From assembly GCA_023417775.1 (NCBI GenBank), contig JAEZEJ010000118.1, forward strand, positions 1-28,241: a DNA stretch of 28,241 nucleotides. The letters run 5' to 3'. Shown here piece after piece: positions 7,167 to 14,406 of the stretch. This stretch comes from Actinomycetes bacterium (GTDB lineage: Bacteria; Actinomycetota; Actinomycetes; Propionibacteriales; Nocardioidaceae). The notes under the pieces are model-generated. The model ran no database searches and was not told the DNA's origin. It saw nothing but the letters and a program-made list of their open reading frames with translations. The translations under genes were made by a program, and so were the position numbers. Positions within the stretch are counted from its first letter, which is position 1; each line of letters opens with the position of its first letter.

Positions 7167-8546
7167 TCAGGCGCGACGTGCCTCGGCCGCGTCATCGGCA
7201 GCTAGATACGCGAGGCCGAAGGCCGACAGCAGGCCGTTGCCGGCGAGGTAACCGCCCGCACCGTGTCCGGAGATTCCCACGGCTGCACCGCCCGCGGCGT
7301 AGAGACCGGCGATCGGCGTGCCATCGCGGCCCATCACCCGCGCATGCCCGTCCACCTGCAGTCCCCCCTGCGTGTGGAAGAGCGCCGGCTTCACGAACAC
7401 GGCCCCGAAGGGCGGGTCGAGGGGCGTGGACCAGCTCCGCCGCCCGAAGGGGTCCTGCTGTCCGCCGGCACCGCCCTTCGCCTGCTCGAAGGTCTCGCGC
7501 AGACCGGCGGCATCGACGCCGATCGCCCCGGCGAGCTCATCGACCGTCGCGGCCCAGCGGACGCCGCCGGACGACACCACGTCGCGATAGTCCTGGAACT
7601 CCAGACAGGCCTCATGGATGCGCTCGTCGAGCACGATCCATGCCTCACCGCGCTCGGCATGCTTCAGCACCTGGGCGGCGTACTCCGAATATCCCGTGGT
7701 CTCGTCGCCGAAGCGGCGCCCGCTGCGGTCGACGAGGAAACCGCCGTGCATGACGGTGGCCCATCCCGCGAGGGTCGCAGCGGGCATCGCCAGGGCGGCG
7801 TGACCTTGATAGGCGTCCAGAAATCCCGTCGCGGCACCCAGCCTCTCGCCGATCCGCAGCGCATCCCCCGTGGAGCCCTCGCTGCCGTGGTAGATCGCCT
7901 CGCTGATCTCGGGGATGTGGCGGCCGACGAGGTCGGCGTCCGCCCCGAAGCCATTCGTCGCCAGCACCACGGCCCGCGTCGGAATCCGCTCCTCACCGCC
8001 GGGACCCTCGATCGTGACCGCCTCGACTCCGTCGGGGCCGACCGTGACATCGGTGAGGCGCGCGGGGACCAGCACATCGATGAGCTCGGATTCGCGCACC
8101 CGCCGCAGCAGGTGCTGCAGCAGGGTCCGCCCCGCCCGTCCCTCGATGGAATGACAGCGGTGCATCGAATGACCCGGATAGTGGAAATCGGTCACCAGGG
8201 TCAACGGCACCCGCAGGCTGTCGGCCATCCACTCGACCAGCGGGGCGCTCACCTCGGCCAGCGCCCGGGTGACGACCGGATCGGCCTCCCCGTGGGTCTT
8301 GGCCAGCACATCGCCGATGAAGGTGTCCACGGAGTCGTCGACACCCTCCTGACGCTGCCAGCGGCTCCCCGCCCCCGGGATCATCGCCGTCGACATCGAC
8401 GTGTTGTTCCCCGCGGCGAAGTGCTCATTGCGCTCGACGACGAGGACCGAGAGTCCCCGCTGCGCCGCACGCAGCGCCGCCACGAGCCCACCGCCGGCCC
8501 CGGCGACGACGAGATCGGGTCCCTCGGCCTCCTGCCGCTCGCTCAT
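7167..8546 (-). CDS. FAD-binding flavoprotein (fumarate reductase/ketosteroid-dehydrogenase-like)
   Basis: 459 residues of the FAD_binding_2 type. The dinucleotide fold GAGGGL is at 16-21 with Glu38 ending the second strand (LSVLVVE); VVLATNGFGAD, then FHTQGGLQVD, IAGLYAAGGA and GISGHGAGGYLAGNG near the C-terminus form the FAD and active-site regions. Family members add or remove hydrogens across C-C double bonds, but the dicarboxylate-binding set cannot be verified by eye. It is the last gene of the liv-racemase operon; its ATG overlaps the TGA of mini-ORF C. The protein itself starts MSERQE, echoing the mini-ORF. It converges on the epimerase gene with a 7-bp gap. Confidence 0.85.
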   Translation of the reverse strand: MSERQEAEGPDLVVAGAGGGLVAALRAAQRGLSVLVVERNEHFAAGNNTSMSTAMIPGAGSRWQRQEGVDDSVDTFIGDVLAKTHGEADPVVTRALAEVSAPLVEWMADSLRVPLTLVTDFHYPGHSMHRCHSIEGRAGRTLLQHLLRRVRESELIDVLVPARLTDVTVGPDGVEAVTIEGPGGEERIPTRAVVLATNGFGADADLVGRHIPEISEAIYHGSEGSTGDALRIGERLGAATGFLDAYQGHAALAMPAATLAGWATVMHGGFLVDRSGRRFGDETTGYSEYAAQVLKHAERGEAWIVLDERIHEACLEFQDYRDVVSSGGVRWAATVDELAGAIGVDAAGLRETFEQAKGGAGGQQDPFGRRSWSTPLDPPFGAVFVKPALFHTQGGLQVDGHARVMGRDGTPIAGLYAAGGAAVGISGHGAGGYLAGNGLLSAFGLAYLAADDAAEARRA

Positions 8547-8626
8547 GCCGCCACCGCCCAAGGAAAAGCACGATAGGCGATGGTCGGCATGAGATGTCCC
8601 ACCGTTCGCTCGCTCCGCTCGCTCAT
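8543..8626 (-). CDS. MSERSER mini-ORF C between racemase and flavoprotein genes
   Basis: 27 codons starting MSERSERTVGHLMP and ending AFPWAVAA. Its ATG overlaps the racemase stop (ATGA, 8626-8623) and its TGA overlaps the flavoprotein ATG (8546-8543), a double coupling. A 21-bp direct repeat (8535-8555 and 8615-8635) carries both junctions, so the unit repeats with an 80-bp period. The segment at 8585-8593 is complementary over 9 bases to both start-codon regions. The DNA resembles 19065-19151 more than the peptide does, since the middle is read in another frame. Confidence 0.5.
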   Translation of the reverse strand: MSERSERTVGHLMPTIAYRAFPWAVAA

Positions 8627-9252
8627 GCCGCCACCTCGGGCAGCATCGCGATCATGCGGAGGGCCACCGCGGTCGGGTCGACCAGCACGGCCGGCTGCTC
8701 GGTGCTCGTCACATCGACCGCCGAGCAGGCGTTGATGACTGCCTGGACCCCGAGGGAGCCCATCGTCTTCTCGACGGCCGCCGCCCAGACCTCGTCCTTC
8801 GCGATGTCCTCGACGGACAGATGCATCACCGCGGTGGGCGTGGCCGGCACGCCGTAGACCTCGAGCCGGCGATCCAGTTCGGTGGCGATCGCGGTGGTGC
8901 GAGCCACCGCCCCGACGGTCATTCCCAGCCCCCGCAGATAGTGCGCAGTCGCACGGCCGATGCCGTAGACCGGCAACGGCAGGACATCGGCGTGGTCGAT
9001 CACCGGGTCCAGGACGCAGTCGGGCAGGAAGCCGTCGAATCCCGCCGGATCGACCGCAGCGTAGTACCGGACCATCGCCTCCTCGGATGCCGCGATCGAC
9101 GCCGCGTCCTCCAGCGCGCCCGGGGCGTCCGGGCCGATATTCCTCAGCTCGATCGACAGGCCGGGCGGGCACAAGCGGTCGTAACGGGCCTGTCGGCGAC
9201 CGACCTCCTCCTCGCTCACGTCGATGGGCGTGATCGCCAGCAGATGCTTCAT
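8623..9252 (-). CDS. Asp/Glu/hydantoin racemase family protein
   Basis: 209 residues. Both catalytic cysteines of the Asp/Glu/hydantoin racemase fold are visible: Cys79 (FLPDCVLDP) and Cys176 (VINACSAV). The N-terminus (LLAITPIDVSEE) matches the hydantoin/allantoin racemase style. These cofactor-free enzymes move a proton at an alpha carbon using two cysteines. With a cyclic-amidohydrolase gene in the same island, a hydantoin-, allantoin- or amino-acid-type substrate is plausible, but arylmalonate decarboxylase and maleate isomerase share the superfamily. GAGAGGA precedes the start. It follows livF after the 172-bp insertion element. Confidence 0.82.
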   Translation of the reverse strand: MKHLLAITPIDVSEEEVGRRQARYDRLCPPGLSIELRNIGPDAPGALEDAASIAASEEAMVRYYAAVDPAGFDGFLPDCVLDPVIDHADVLPLPVYGIGRATAHYLRGLGMTVGAVARTTAIATELDRRLEVYGVPATPTAVMHLSVEDIAKDEVWAAAVEKTMGSLGVQAVINACSAVDVTSTEQPAVLVDPTAVALRMIAMLPEVAA

Positions 9253-9289
9253 CGCATTCCTCTCAGATGGCTCGGGCCAGGTCGCGACC

Positions 9290-9461
9290 TAGGGTGTGTC
9301 TGGTCATTCGTGGTCGTTGCGGGCGGCGTATCCACGGGATGTCTCGCCATCCCCCAAGGACTCCGTCCAGGGAGGTGCCCCCACGCCGGAGCGAAGCCCC
9401 ACCGGGTGGGGGCACCCGTGGGACATCGCGCAGTAGGTCAGGAATTGCCAGACACGCCCTA
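9290..9461. mobile_element. MITE-like insertion with TA target duplication
   Basis: A 172-bp segment flanked by TA at both ends. Terminal inverted repeats GGGTGTGTCTGG (9292-9303) and CCAGACACGCCC (9448-9459) match at 11 of 12 positions, with weaker similarity inward. It has no coding capacity. Inside is an 11-bp perfect stem GGTGCCCCCAC (9374-9384) with GTGGGGGCACC (9406-9416). The right TA forms the livF stop codon. TIR sequence and TA duplication fit a non-autonomous relative of an IS5- or IS630-type element; no transposase is in the window. The rest of the 9253-9458 gap holds the palindrome GGTCGCGACC and the racemase ribosome site. Confidence 0.75.
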
Positions 9462-10163
9462 GAGACCGAGATAGGCATCGCGGACACGGGAGTCCTCCAG
9501 CAGGTCGGCACCCGTGCCCTCCAGGACGATCGACCCGTTCTCGATGACATAGGCCCGATCGGAGATGCCGAGCGCCTGCTTGGCGTTCTGCTCGACCACG
9601 AGAACCGACACGCCGGTCTCGCGGATCGCGCTGATCGCGGCGAGCACCTGATTGGCCAGATTCGGGGCGAGGCCGACCGAGGGCTCGTCGAGCGTCAGGC
9701 ATCGCGGTCGGGCCATCATGGCCCGGCCGATCGCCAGCATCTGCTGCTGGCCACCGGACATGGTGTCCGCCCGCTGGGCTCGGCGCTCGGCCAGGATCGG
9801 GAAGAGATCGAAGACCTCGTCCAGGGAGCTCTTGATCGACGCGTGCGGCTGTGTGTAGGCGCCCATCTCGAGATTCTCGGCGACATTGAGATTGCCGAAG
9901 AGCGCCCGGTCCTGCGGCACGTGGACCAGACCTGCCTTGACGATCTGGTCGGCGCGCAGCGACCCCATGTCGCGGCCCTCGAACTGGATCGATCCCTTCG
10001 AGGGCGACAGGATGCCGGCCAGAGCGCGCAGCGTCGTGGTCTTGCCCGCTCCGTTCGCGCCGATCAGCGAGACGATCTCCCCCTCGCCGACGTGCAGGTT
10101 CAGGCCGTGGAGGATCTCCAGCTTCCGATAGCCGGCGTGCAGATCGTTGACTGTCAGAATCAC
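9459..10163 (-). CDS. livF: Branched-chain-amino-acid-type ABC transporter ATPase LivF
   Basis: 234 residues. Walker A GANGAGKT is at 35-42, the Q-loop near VPQDRALF (82-89), the signature MSGGQQQ at 135-141, Walker B CLTLDEP at 155-161, and a switch region VLVVEQN. The QQQMLAIGRAMM stretch is typical of LivF. It is one of two ATPases that power the LivHM permease. The start overlaps the end of livG (ATGA). The stop TAG is made of the TA target duplication plus the first base of the MITE-like element, and the protein has a normal C-terminus (AYLGL). Confidence 0.93.
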   Translation of the reverse strand: MILTVNDLHAGYRKLEILHGLNLHVGEGEIVSLIGANGAGKTTTLRALAGILSPSKGSIQFEGRDMGSLRADQIVKAGLVHVPQDRALFGNLNVAENLEMGAYTQPHASIKSSLDEVFDLFPILAERRAQRADTMSGGQQQMLAIGRAMMARPRCLTLDEPSVGLAPNLANQVLAAISAIRETGVSVLVVEQNAKQALGISDRAYVIENGSIVLEGTGADLLEDSRVRDAYLGL

Positions 10164-10894
10164 GCGTAGTCCTCTCCCAGGTAGGCCTCGACCACCACTG
10201 GATCCTCCGTGACCTCGCGCGGATCCCCGAGCGCCAGCTGCGCACCCTCGTGCATCACCAGCAGGCGCTCGGACAGTGCCAGCACCGCGGCCATGATGTG
10301 TTCGATGAACATCACGGTCAGTCCCTCGCCGTGCAGCGTCCTCAGCAGCTCGATCATCGGGGCGCGCTCGGCGGGGACCAGACCGGCCAGCACCTCGTCC
10401 AGCAGGATGACCTGCGGATCGAGCGCGAGGGCGCGGGCCAGCTCGAGACGCTTCAGTGCCGCGGTGGGCAGGCTCGCCGGCATCGCGGTCGCATAGCGCC
10501 CGAGCTGCACGCGCTCGATCACGTCGAGGGCCTTGTGCCGCGCGGCGTGCGGGGCGGGCGTGTGCTGGTGGGTCGCGATCATGACATTCTCGAGCACGTT
10601 CATGCTCTCGAAGGGCCGCATGAGCTGGAAGGTCCTGACCAGCCCGGCCTTCGCCACCCGGTCCGCCGGCCAGCCGGTGATATCGGTGCCGTCGAAGACG
10701 ATGCGGCCCTCGGTCGGCCGCTGCTCCCCCGCGATCAGGGAGAAGAGCGTCGTCTTGCCGGCGCCGTTCGGCCCCACGATCCCCAGGAACTCGTGCTCGG
10801 CGACCTCGATCCCGATATCGTCCACCGCGGTGAGACCGGCGAATCGTTTCGTCAGACCCTCGATCGACAACAGGCCCATGCCTCGCTCGCTCAC
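10160..10894 (-). CDS. livG: Branched-chain-amino-acid-type ABC transporter ATPase LivG
   Basis: 244 residues from a GTG that overlaps the livM stop (GTGA, 10894-10891). An ATG at 10879 would shorten it by five residues; the overlap favours the GTG. Walker A GPNGAGKT is at 41-48, Walker B VILLDE at 162-167, and the switch His lies in MFIEHIM. The ABC signature is unusual: where LSxGQ or LPYGQ is expected it reads LPTAALKR (142-149), lacking the Gly-Gln pair. This may weaken ATP hydrolysis at one site, as in asymmetric ABC pairs, while LivF keeps a full signature. The first residues MSER echo the mini-ORFs. Confidence 0.92.
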   Translation of the reverse strand: MSERGMGLLSIEGLTKRFAGLTAVDDIGIEVAEHEFLGIVGPNGAGKTTLFSLIAGEQRPTEGRIVFDGTDITGWPADRVAKAGLVRTFQLMRPFESMNVLENVMIATHQHTPAPHAARHKALDVIERVQLGRYATAMPASLPTAALKRLELARALALDPQVILLDEVLAGLVPAERAPMIELLRTLHGEGLTVMFIEHIMAAVLALSERLLVMHEGAQLALGDPREVTEDPVVVEAYLGEDYA

Positions 10895-11949
10895 TGCTTC
10901 TTCCTCTCGGTGATCTTGTCCTTGAGAGTCCCGTAGATGCCCTTGCGCATGAAGAGCACGATGACGATCAGCAGGACGGCGTAGACCGCGACGTCCAGGC
11001 CCGAGACTCCCTGGAGGAACTCCAGATAGGACGGCGGGTCGCGCAGCAGTTCCTTGATGTACTCGGCCAGCGGGCCCACGATCAGGGCACCCACGAGCGG
11101 ACCCCAGATGGTGCCGATGCCGCCGAGCACGGCGGGGACGATCGCCTGCACCGAGACATGGGTGCCGAAGGCCTGCTCGGGCCCCACGAAGAAGTAGTAC
11201 TGCGCGTAGTAGGCGCCGGCGATGGCGGTCACCGCGCAGCTGAGCATCACGGCCACCAGCCGGGTGCGCATGACATTGATCCCCAGCGAGGCGGCTGCCA
11301 CCTCGTCATCGCGCGCCGCCTGGACGTACCGTCCCGGCCGCGAGCGGGTGTAGAGGATGGTGATGCCCAGGCCGATCACCAGCAGGGCGCTCGGGATCCA
11401 GACGTACCAGTCGTTGCCCTGACGGAACTGCATGTGCCAGAAGGACTCCTCGCCCAGGATGGGCAGGCTCAGACCGTCGGTCTTGTTGAGGAACTCCAGG
11501 TTCTGCGCCAGGAGCAGGAACATCTGCGCGAAGGCGAAGGTGGCGAGCGCGAAGTAGGCTCCCGCCAGCTTGTAGCGCAGGCACAGGAAGGCGATGAAGG
11601 TGCCGATCGCCGCCGCGAACACGGCGCCGATGATCATCGCGATCCACGGGGAGAGCTCGTACTCGATCACCAGATAGGCATTGGTGTACGCCCCGACACC
11701 GAAGAAGGCGGCGTGACCGAAGCTGAACAGCCCGCCGAATCCGCTCATCAGGTTCCAGCCGACGCCCATGATCGCGAAGATCAGGGTGAGCACCACGATG
11801 GATTCGATCCGCTCGTTGACGACCAGCGGGAGTACGGCGAGCACGACCGTCAGGACGCCCAGCGTGATGAGCGAGTTGCGCAGGTCTGTGTCCCTCAGCC
11901 GGGGATCGTCGGCCGCCACACGGGACGGCTCGGTCTCTGTCTGCTTCAT
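10891..11949 (-). CDS. livM: Branched-chain-amino-acid-type ABC permease LivM
   Basis: 352 residues with a cytoplasmic N-terminal tail of about 25 residues and eight or more hydrophobic segments. The family block LMSGFGGLFSFGHAAFFGVGAYT is near 67-89. The ATPase-contacting loop RPGRYVQAARDDEVAAASLGIN is in the second half, and GGIGTIWGPLVGALIVG is near the end. It pairs with LivH to form the membrane channel. Both neighbours are coupled by 4-base overlaps (ATGA with livH, GTGA with livG). Confidence 0.93.
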   Translation of the reverse strand: MKQTETEPSRVAADDPRLRDTDLRNSLITLGVLTVVLAVLPLVVNERIESIVVLTLIFAIMGVGWNLMSGFGGLFSFGHAAFFGVGAYTNAYLVIEYELSPWIAMIIGAVFAAAIGTFIAFLCLRYKLAGAYFALATFAFAQMFLLLAQNLEFLNKTDGLSLPILGEESFWHMQFRQGNDWYVWIPSALLVIGLGITILYTRSRPGRYVQAARDDEVAAASLGINVMRTRLVAVMLSCAVTAIAGAYYAQYYFFVGPEQAFGTHVSVQAIVPAVLGGIGTIWGPLVGALIVGPLAEYIKELLRDPPSYLEFLQGVSGLDVAVYAVLLIVIVLFMRKGIYGTLKDKITERKKQ

Positions 11950-12944
11950 GGACGCACTCCGAACAATCCTTGAGGACGGAACAACAGCACCAGCACGAAG
12001 ACCACGAAGACGAGCAGCAGCGCCCCGGTTCCTGGCAGATACAGGGCACCGATGGTCTGCACGAGTCCGATGATCAGGCCTCCCGTGATCGCCCCCACCA
12101 CCGAGCCGAGGCCACCGAGCACGACGATGACGAAGGCGAGCACGGTGAAGCTCTCGCCGACCGTCGGGGTCAGGCTCGTGAACGGCGCGGTCAGACCGCC
12201 CGCGACCGCGACACAGGCGGCTCCGATGCCGAAGGTCATCGCATACACCCGGCCGACATTGACGCCGACGAGCGCCGCGCCCTGGGCATTCGAGGCCACC
12301 GAACGGATCGACATGCCGAAGGAGGTCCGCCGCAGCAGGAGCGTCAGCAGTGCCGCGACGAGCAGGGCGCCGAAGAAGGCGATCAGCCGCTCATAGGTCG
12401 CCACGGCACCGAACACCCGCAGCGACCCGTCGACCGATCCGGGGACCGACACCGGGCGTCCGCCGAAGACCATCAGCAGCGTATTGACGATCAGCAGCTG
12501 CAGCCCGAGCGTGATCAGCAACGGCCCTTCGTGGCTGCCCTCGGTCGTGAGCTTGTTCAACAGCAGCCGCTGGACGAGGAAGCCGAAGCCGAACATGAGC
12601 GGCACCGCGATGAGGGTCGAGAGGTAGACCGGGATACCGGCGCTCGTCGTCAGCGCGTACACGAAGTACAGGGCCAGCGTCAGCATCGCCCCGTGGGCGA
12701 AGTTCACCACGCCCAGGACGCCGAAGATCAGCGTGAGGCCGATCGAGACGAGCGCGTACACACCTCCCAGCAGCAGTCCGCTGACGATCGACTGGGTCAC
12801 GAGGCCGGAGTCTCGGTTGCCGAAGAGATAGATCGCTGCCAGCGCGAGGATCACGATCCCCGCTGCCAGGAGCGGCGATCGAGCCTGCTGTCGCCAGGAG
12901 CTCGCGGCCGAGGTCGATTCGGCCGCGTTCGCGTGCTGCGGCAT
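11946..12944 (-). CDS. livH: Branched-chain-amino-acid-type ABC permease LivH
   Basis: 332 residues with a polar N-terminal tail of about 24 residues, then multiple membrane segments. The LivH signature SGLLLGGVYALVSIGLTLIFGVLGVVNFAHG is at about 54-85. The coupling loop is TSFGMSIRSVASNAQGAALVGVN, followed by VIVVLGGLGSVVGAITGG. It begins 42 bases after the binding-protein stop with an AAAGG ribosome site, and ends in ATGA overlapping livM. The substrate is set by the binding protein and is not necessarily an amino acid. Confidence 0.93.
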   Translation of the reverse strand: MPQHANAAESTSAASSWRQQARSPLLAAGIVILALAAIYLFGNRDSGLVTQSIVSGLLLGGVYALVSIGLTLIFGVLGVVNFAHGAMLTLALYFVYALTTSAGIPVYLSTLIAVPLMFGFGFLVQRLLLNKLTTEGSHEGPLLITLGLQLLIVNTLLMVFGGRPVSVPGSVDGSLRVFGAVATYERLIAFFGALLVAALLTLLLRRTSFGMSIRSVASNAQGAALVGVNVGRVYAMTFGIGAACVAVAGGLTAPFTSLTPTVGESFTVLAFVIVVLGGLGSVVGAITGGLIIGLVQTIGALYLPGTGALLLVFVVFVLVLLFRPQGLFGVRP

Positions 12945-12986
12945 GGGTGATGGCCCTTTCGAAGTGGTGGGGGGACGGACGGCGGA

Positions 12987-14198
12987 TCAGCGCGTCGGGA
13001 AGACGAGATCGGCTGTCTTGAACTCCTCGGGGAAGACCTGCTGGATCTGGCCGTCGCCGATCTGGGTGACGATGACGGTGGCGTTCTCGTTCTCCCCGGC
13101 CTCGTCGAAGGTGATCGGCCCGTCGAAGGCGAGCAGCGGATCGTCGACCTCGATATCGGCGATCGCGTCGCGCACGGCGCCCGGGTCGGTGTCGCAGCTC
13201 TCCTGCAGCGCCTCGGCGATGACCTCGACGGCCTGGTAGGACAGCACAGCGGCCGTCTCCATGGGCTCGCCGGCCTCCTCCTCGAAGCGAGAACGGATGT
13301 CCTCGACCCGCTCGTTCTGCATGTTGTAGTGGTAGTTCGCGCTGAGGATGCCGTCGCCCGCTGTGCCCGCATCTCCGGGGAACGAGGTGTTGTCGAAGGC
13401 GCCGTTGGCGATGCCGTAGACGTCGACCTCCGAGCCCAGCTGCTGGAGCGCCGAGGCGATCAGCAGGCTGTCGGGGTAGTACCCGGTGACCACGACGATG
13501 TCAGGGTCGCTGGACAGCGCACGCGAGACGACCTGGGTCGCATCGGAGAAGTTCGCGGCGGCATAGGTGACCTCGTTGACGTCGATGCCGTCCGCGGCCG
13601 CCTTCTCCTCGAAGGCGCTGAACACGCTCTCGCCGAAGGCCCCCTCGATGTGGATATAGGAGACCTTCGACAGCTCCTCGCCGGCCTCCTCGAAGATGCC
13701 CTCGAGGGCCGTGGCGCCGTCCTCGCCCATGCTGGAGGCATTGGGCTGGATGCGGAAGGAGTTCTTGTACCCCTGTTCGAGGATCGCATCGTCGACGGCG
13801 ACGTCGATCACCAGCGGCACGCCGGCGCGTTCGGCGACCGAGGCGACATTCTGGGTCACATCGCTCTGGTAGGTGCCGATGAGGGCGACGGCGCCGCTGT
13901 CGACGAGGCGCTGTGCTTCGGTCTGACCCGTCGCGGCCGTGCCCTGGCTGTCACCCGTGGAGAGGGAGAGCTGTGCACCGTCGAGGCACTCGATGCCGCC
14001 GGCCTCGTTGATGTCCTCGACGGCCAGCTTGGCTCCCGCGCTCATCAAGGCACCTTCGCCGGCCAGCGCACCAGTCAGCGGGTGGACGGCGCCGATGACG
14101 ATCTCCTCGTCTCCGCCGCCGCCACCGCCGCCCGAGCAGGCGGCGAGGACGAGGCAACTGGCCACCGCGGCTGATGCGAGGCTGAGCTTCTTCTGCAT
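12987..14198 (-). CDS. ABC transporter substrate-binding lipoprotein (Peripla_BP_6, LivK-like)
   Basis: 403 residues. The signal peptide MQKKLSLASAAVASCLVLAAC ends in the lipobox LAAC (Cys21), followed by a Gly-rich linker, so the protein should be lipid-anchored outside the membrane. The mature part starts IVIGAVHPLTGALAGEG and carries LIGTYQSDVTQNVASVAERAGVPLV and SFRIQPNASSMGEDGA, typical of Leu/Ile/Val, amide and urea binding proteins. It is the first gene of the minus-strand operon and has GGAAAGG before its ATG. A probable IclR operator (14228-14244) lies 30 bases upstream. The company of racemase and amidohydrolase genes suggests an amide or ureide-type ligand (inference). Confidence 0.92.
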   Translation of the reverse strand: MQKKLSLASAAVASCLVLAACSGGGGGGGDEEIVIGAVHPLTGALAGEGALMSAGAKLAVEDINEAGGIECLDGAQLSLSTGDSQGTAATGQTEAQRLVDSGAVALIGTYQSDVTQNVASVAERAGVPLVIDVAVDDAILEQGYKNSFRIQPNASSMGEDGATALEGIFEEAGEELSKVSYIHIEGAFGESVFSAFEEKAAADGIDVNEVTYAAANFSDATQVVSRALSSDPDIVVVTGYYPDSLLIASALQQLGSEVDVYGIANGAFDNTSFPGDAGTAGDGILSANYHYNMQNERVEDIRSRFEEEAGEPMETAAVLSYQAVEVIAEALQESCDTDPGAVRDAIADIEVDDPLLAFDGPITFDEAGENENATVIVTQIGDGQIQQVFPEEFKTADLVFPTR

Positions 14199-14227
14199 GG
14201 TTGTGCCTTTCCAGCCCGGGAGACCGG

Positions 14228-14244
14228 GTTTCTCCTAGCGAAAC
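14228..14244. promoter_or_regulatory. Probable IclR operator O1 (liv operon)
   Basis: GTTTCTCCTAGCGAAAC, a 17-bp imperfect palindrome with perfect 5-bp arms. It is one of four copies in the island and lies 30 bases before the binding-protein ATG, where binding would affect initiation at the liv promoter. Confidence 0.72.
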
Positions 14245-14267
14245 GATGATTGCGCTTGGCGGACGTA

Positions 14268-14300
14268 CGTGGCGTGTTCACGATCACACCTGACGCCACG
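14268..14300. promoter_or_regulatory. Inverted repeat in the liv/iclR intergenic region
   Basis: CGTGGCGT (14268-14275) and ACGCCACG (14293-14300) are perfect 8-bp arms separated by 17 bp. It differs from the IclR motif and could bind another regulator or form a hairpin in the liv leader. Confidence 0.4.
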
Positions 14301-14310
14301 CGAGACAGTA

Positions 14311-14363
14311 TTACACGTTCTTCCCGGAGCTATCCAGAGCCCTTGCGAACCTTTTACACGTTC
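14311..14363. repeat. Paired 10-bp direct repeats upstream of iclR
   Basis: TTACACGTTC occurs at 14311-14320 and again at 14354-14363, 43 bp (about four helical turns) apart. The second copy lies between the -35 and -10 boxes of the predicted iclR promoter. Confidence 0.4.
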
Positions 14364-14371
14364 GATACAGT
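14343..14371 (+). promoter_or_regulatory. Predicted iclR promoter
   Basis: TTGCGA (14343-14348) and TACAGT (14366-14371) are 17 bp apart. The -10 box runs directly into operator O2 (from 14370), so a bound repressor would cover the start site and give autoregulation. Confidence 0.6.
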
Positions 14372-14386
14372 TTCTCTCAGCGGAAC
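14370..14386. promoter_or_regulatory. Probable IclR operator O2 (iclR-lyase operon)
   Basis: GTTTCTCTCAGCGGAAC overlaps the end of the predicted -10 box of iclR. It shares GTTTC, the central A, the CG and the terminal AAC with the other three copies. Confidence 0.75.
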
Positions 14387-14406
14387 ACACCGACGAAGGA
14401 GCTCGC

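Noticed and set aside
9290..9461. Reading the 172-bp element as only a terminator
   Set aside because: It has an internal stem, but the matched terminal repeats with TA at both ends are better explained by insertion; a terminator role may be secondary.
11158..12950. Plus-strand ORFs opposite livM and livH
   Set aside because: The products are rich in His, Arg, Gln and Asp, the usual antisense image of membrane protein genes, with no recognisable domain.
14269..14406. Upstream in-frame start for the IclR gene
   Set aside because: It precedes the predicted promoter and operator, and the added residues are not IclR-like; the ATG at 14407 has a good ribosome site.
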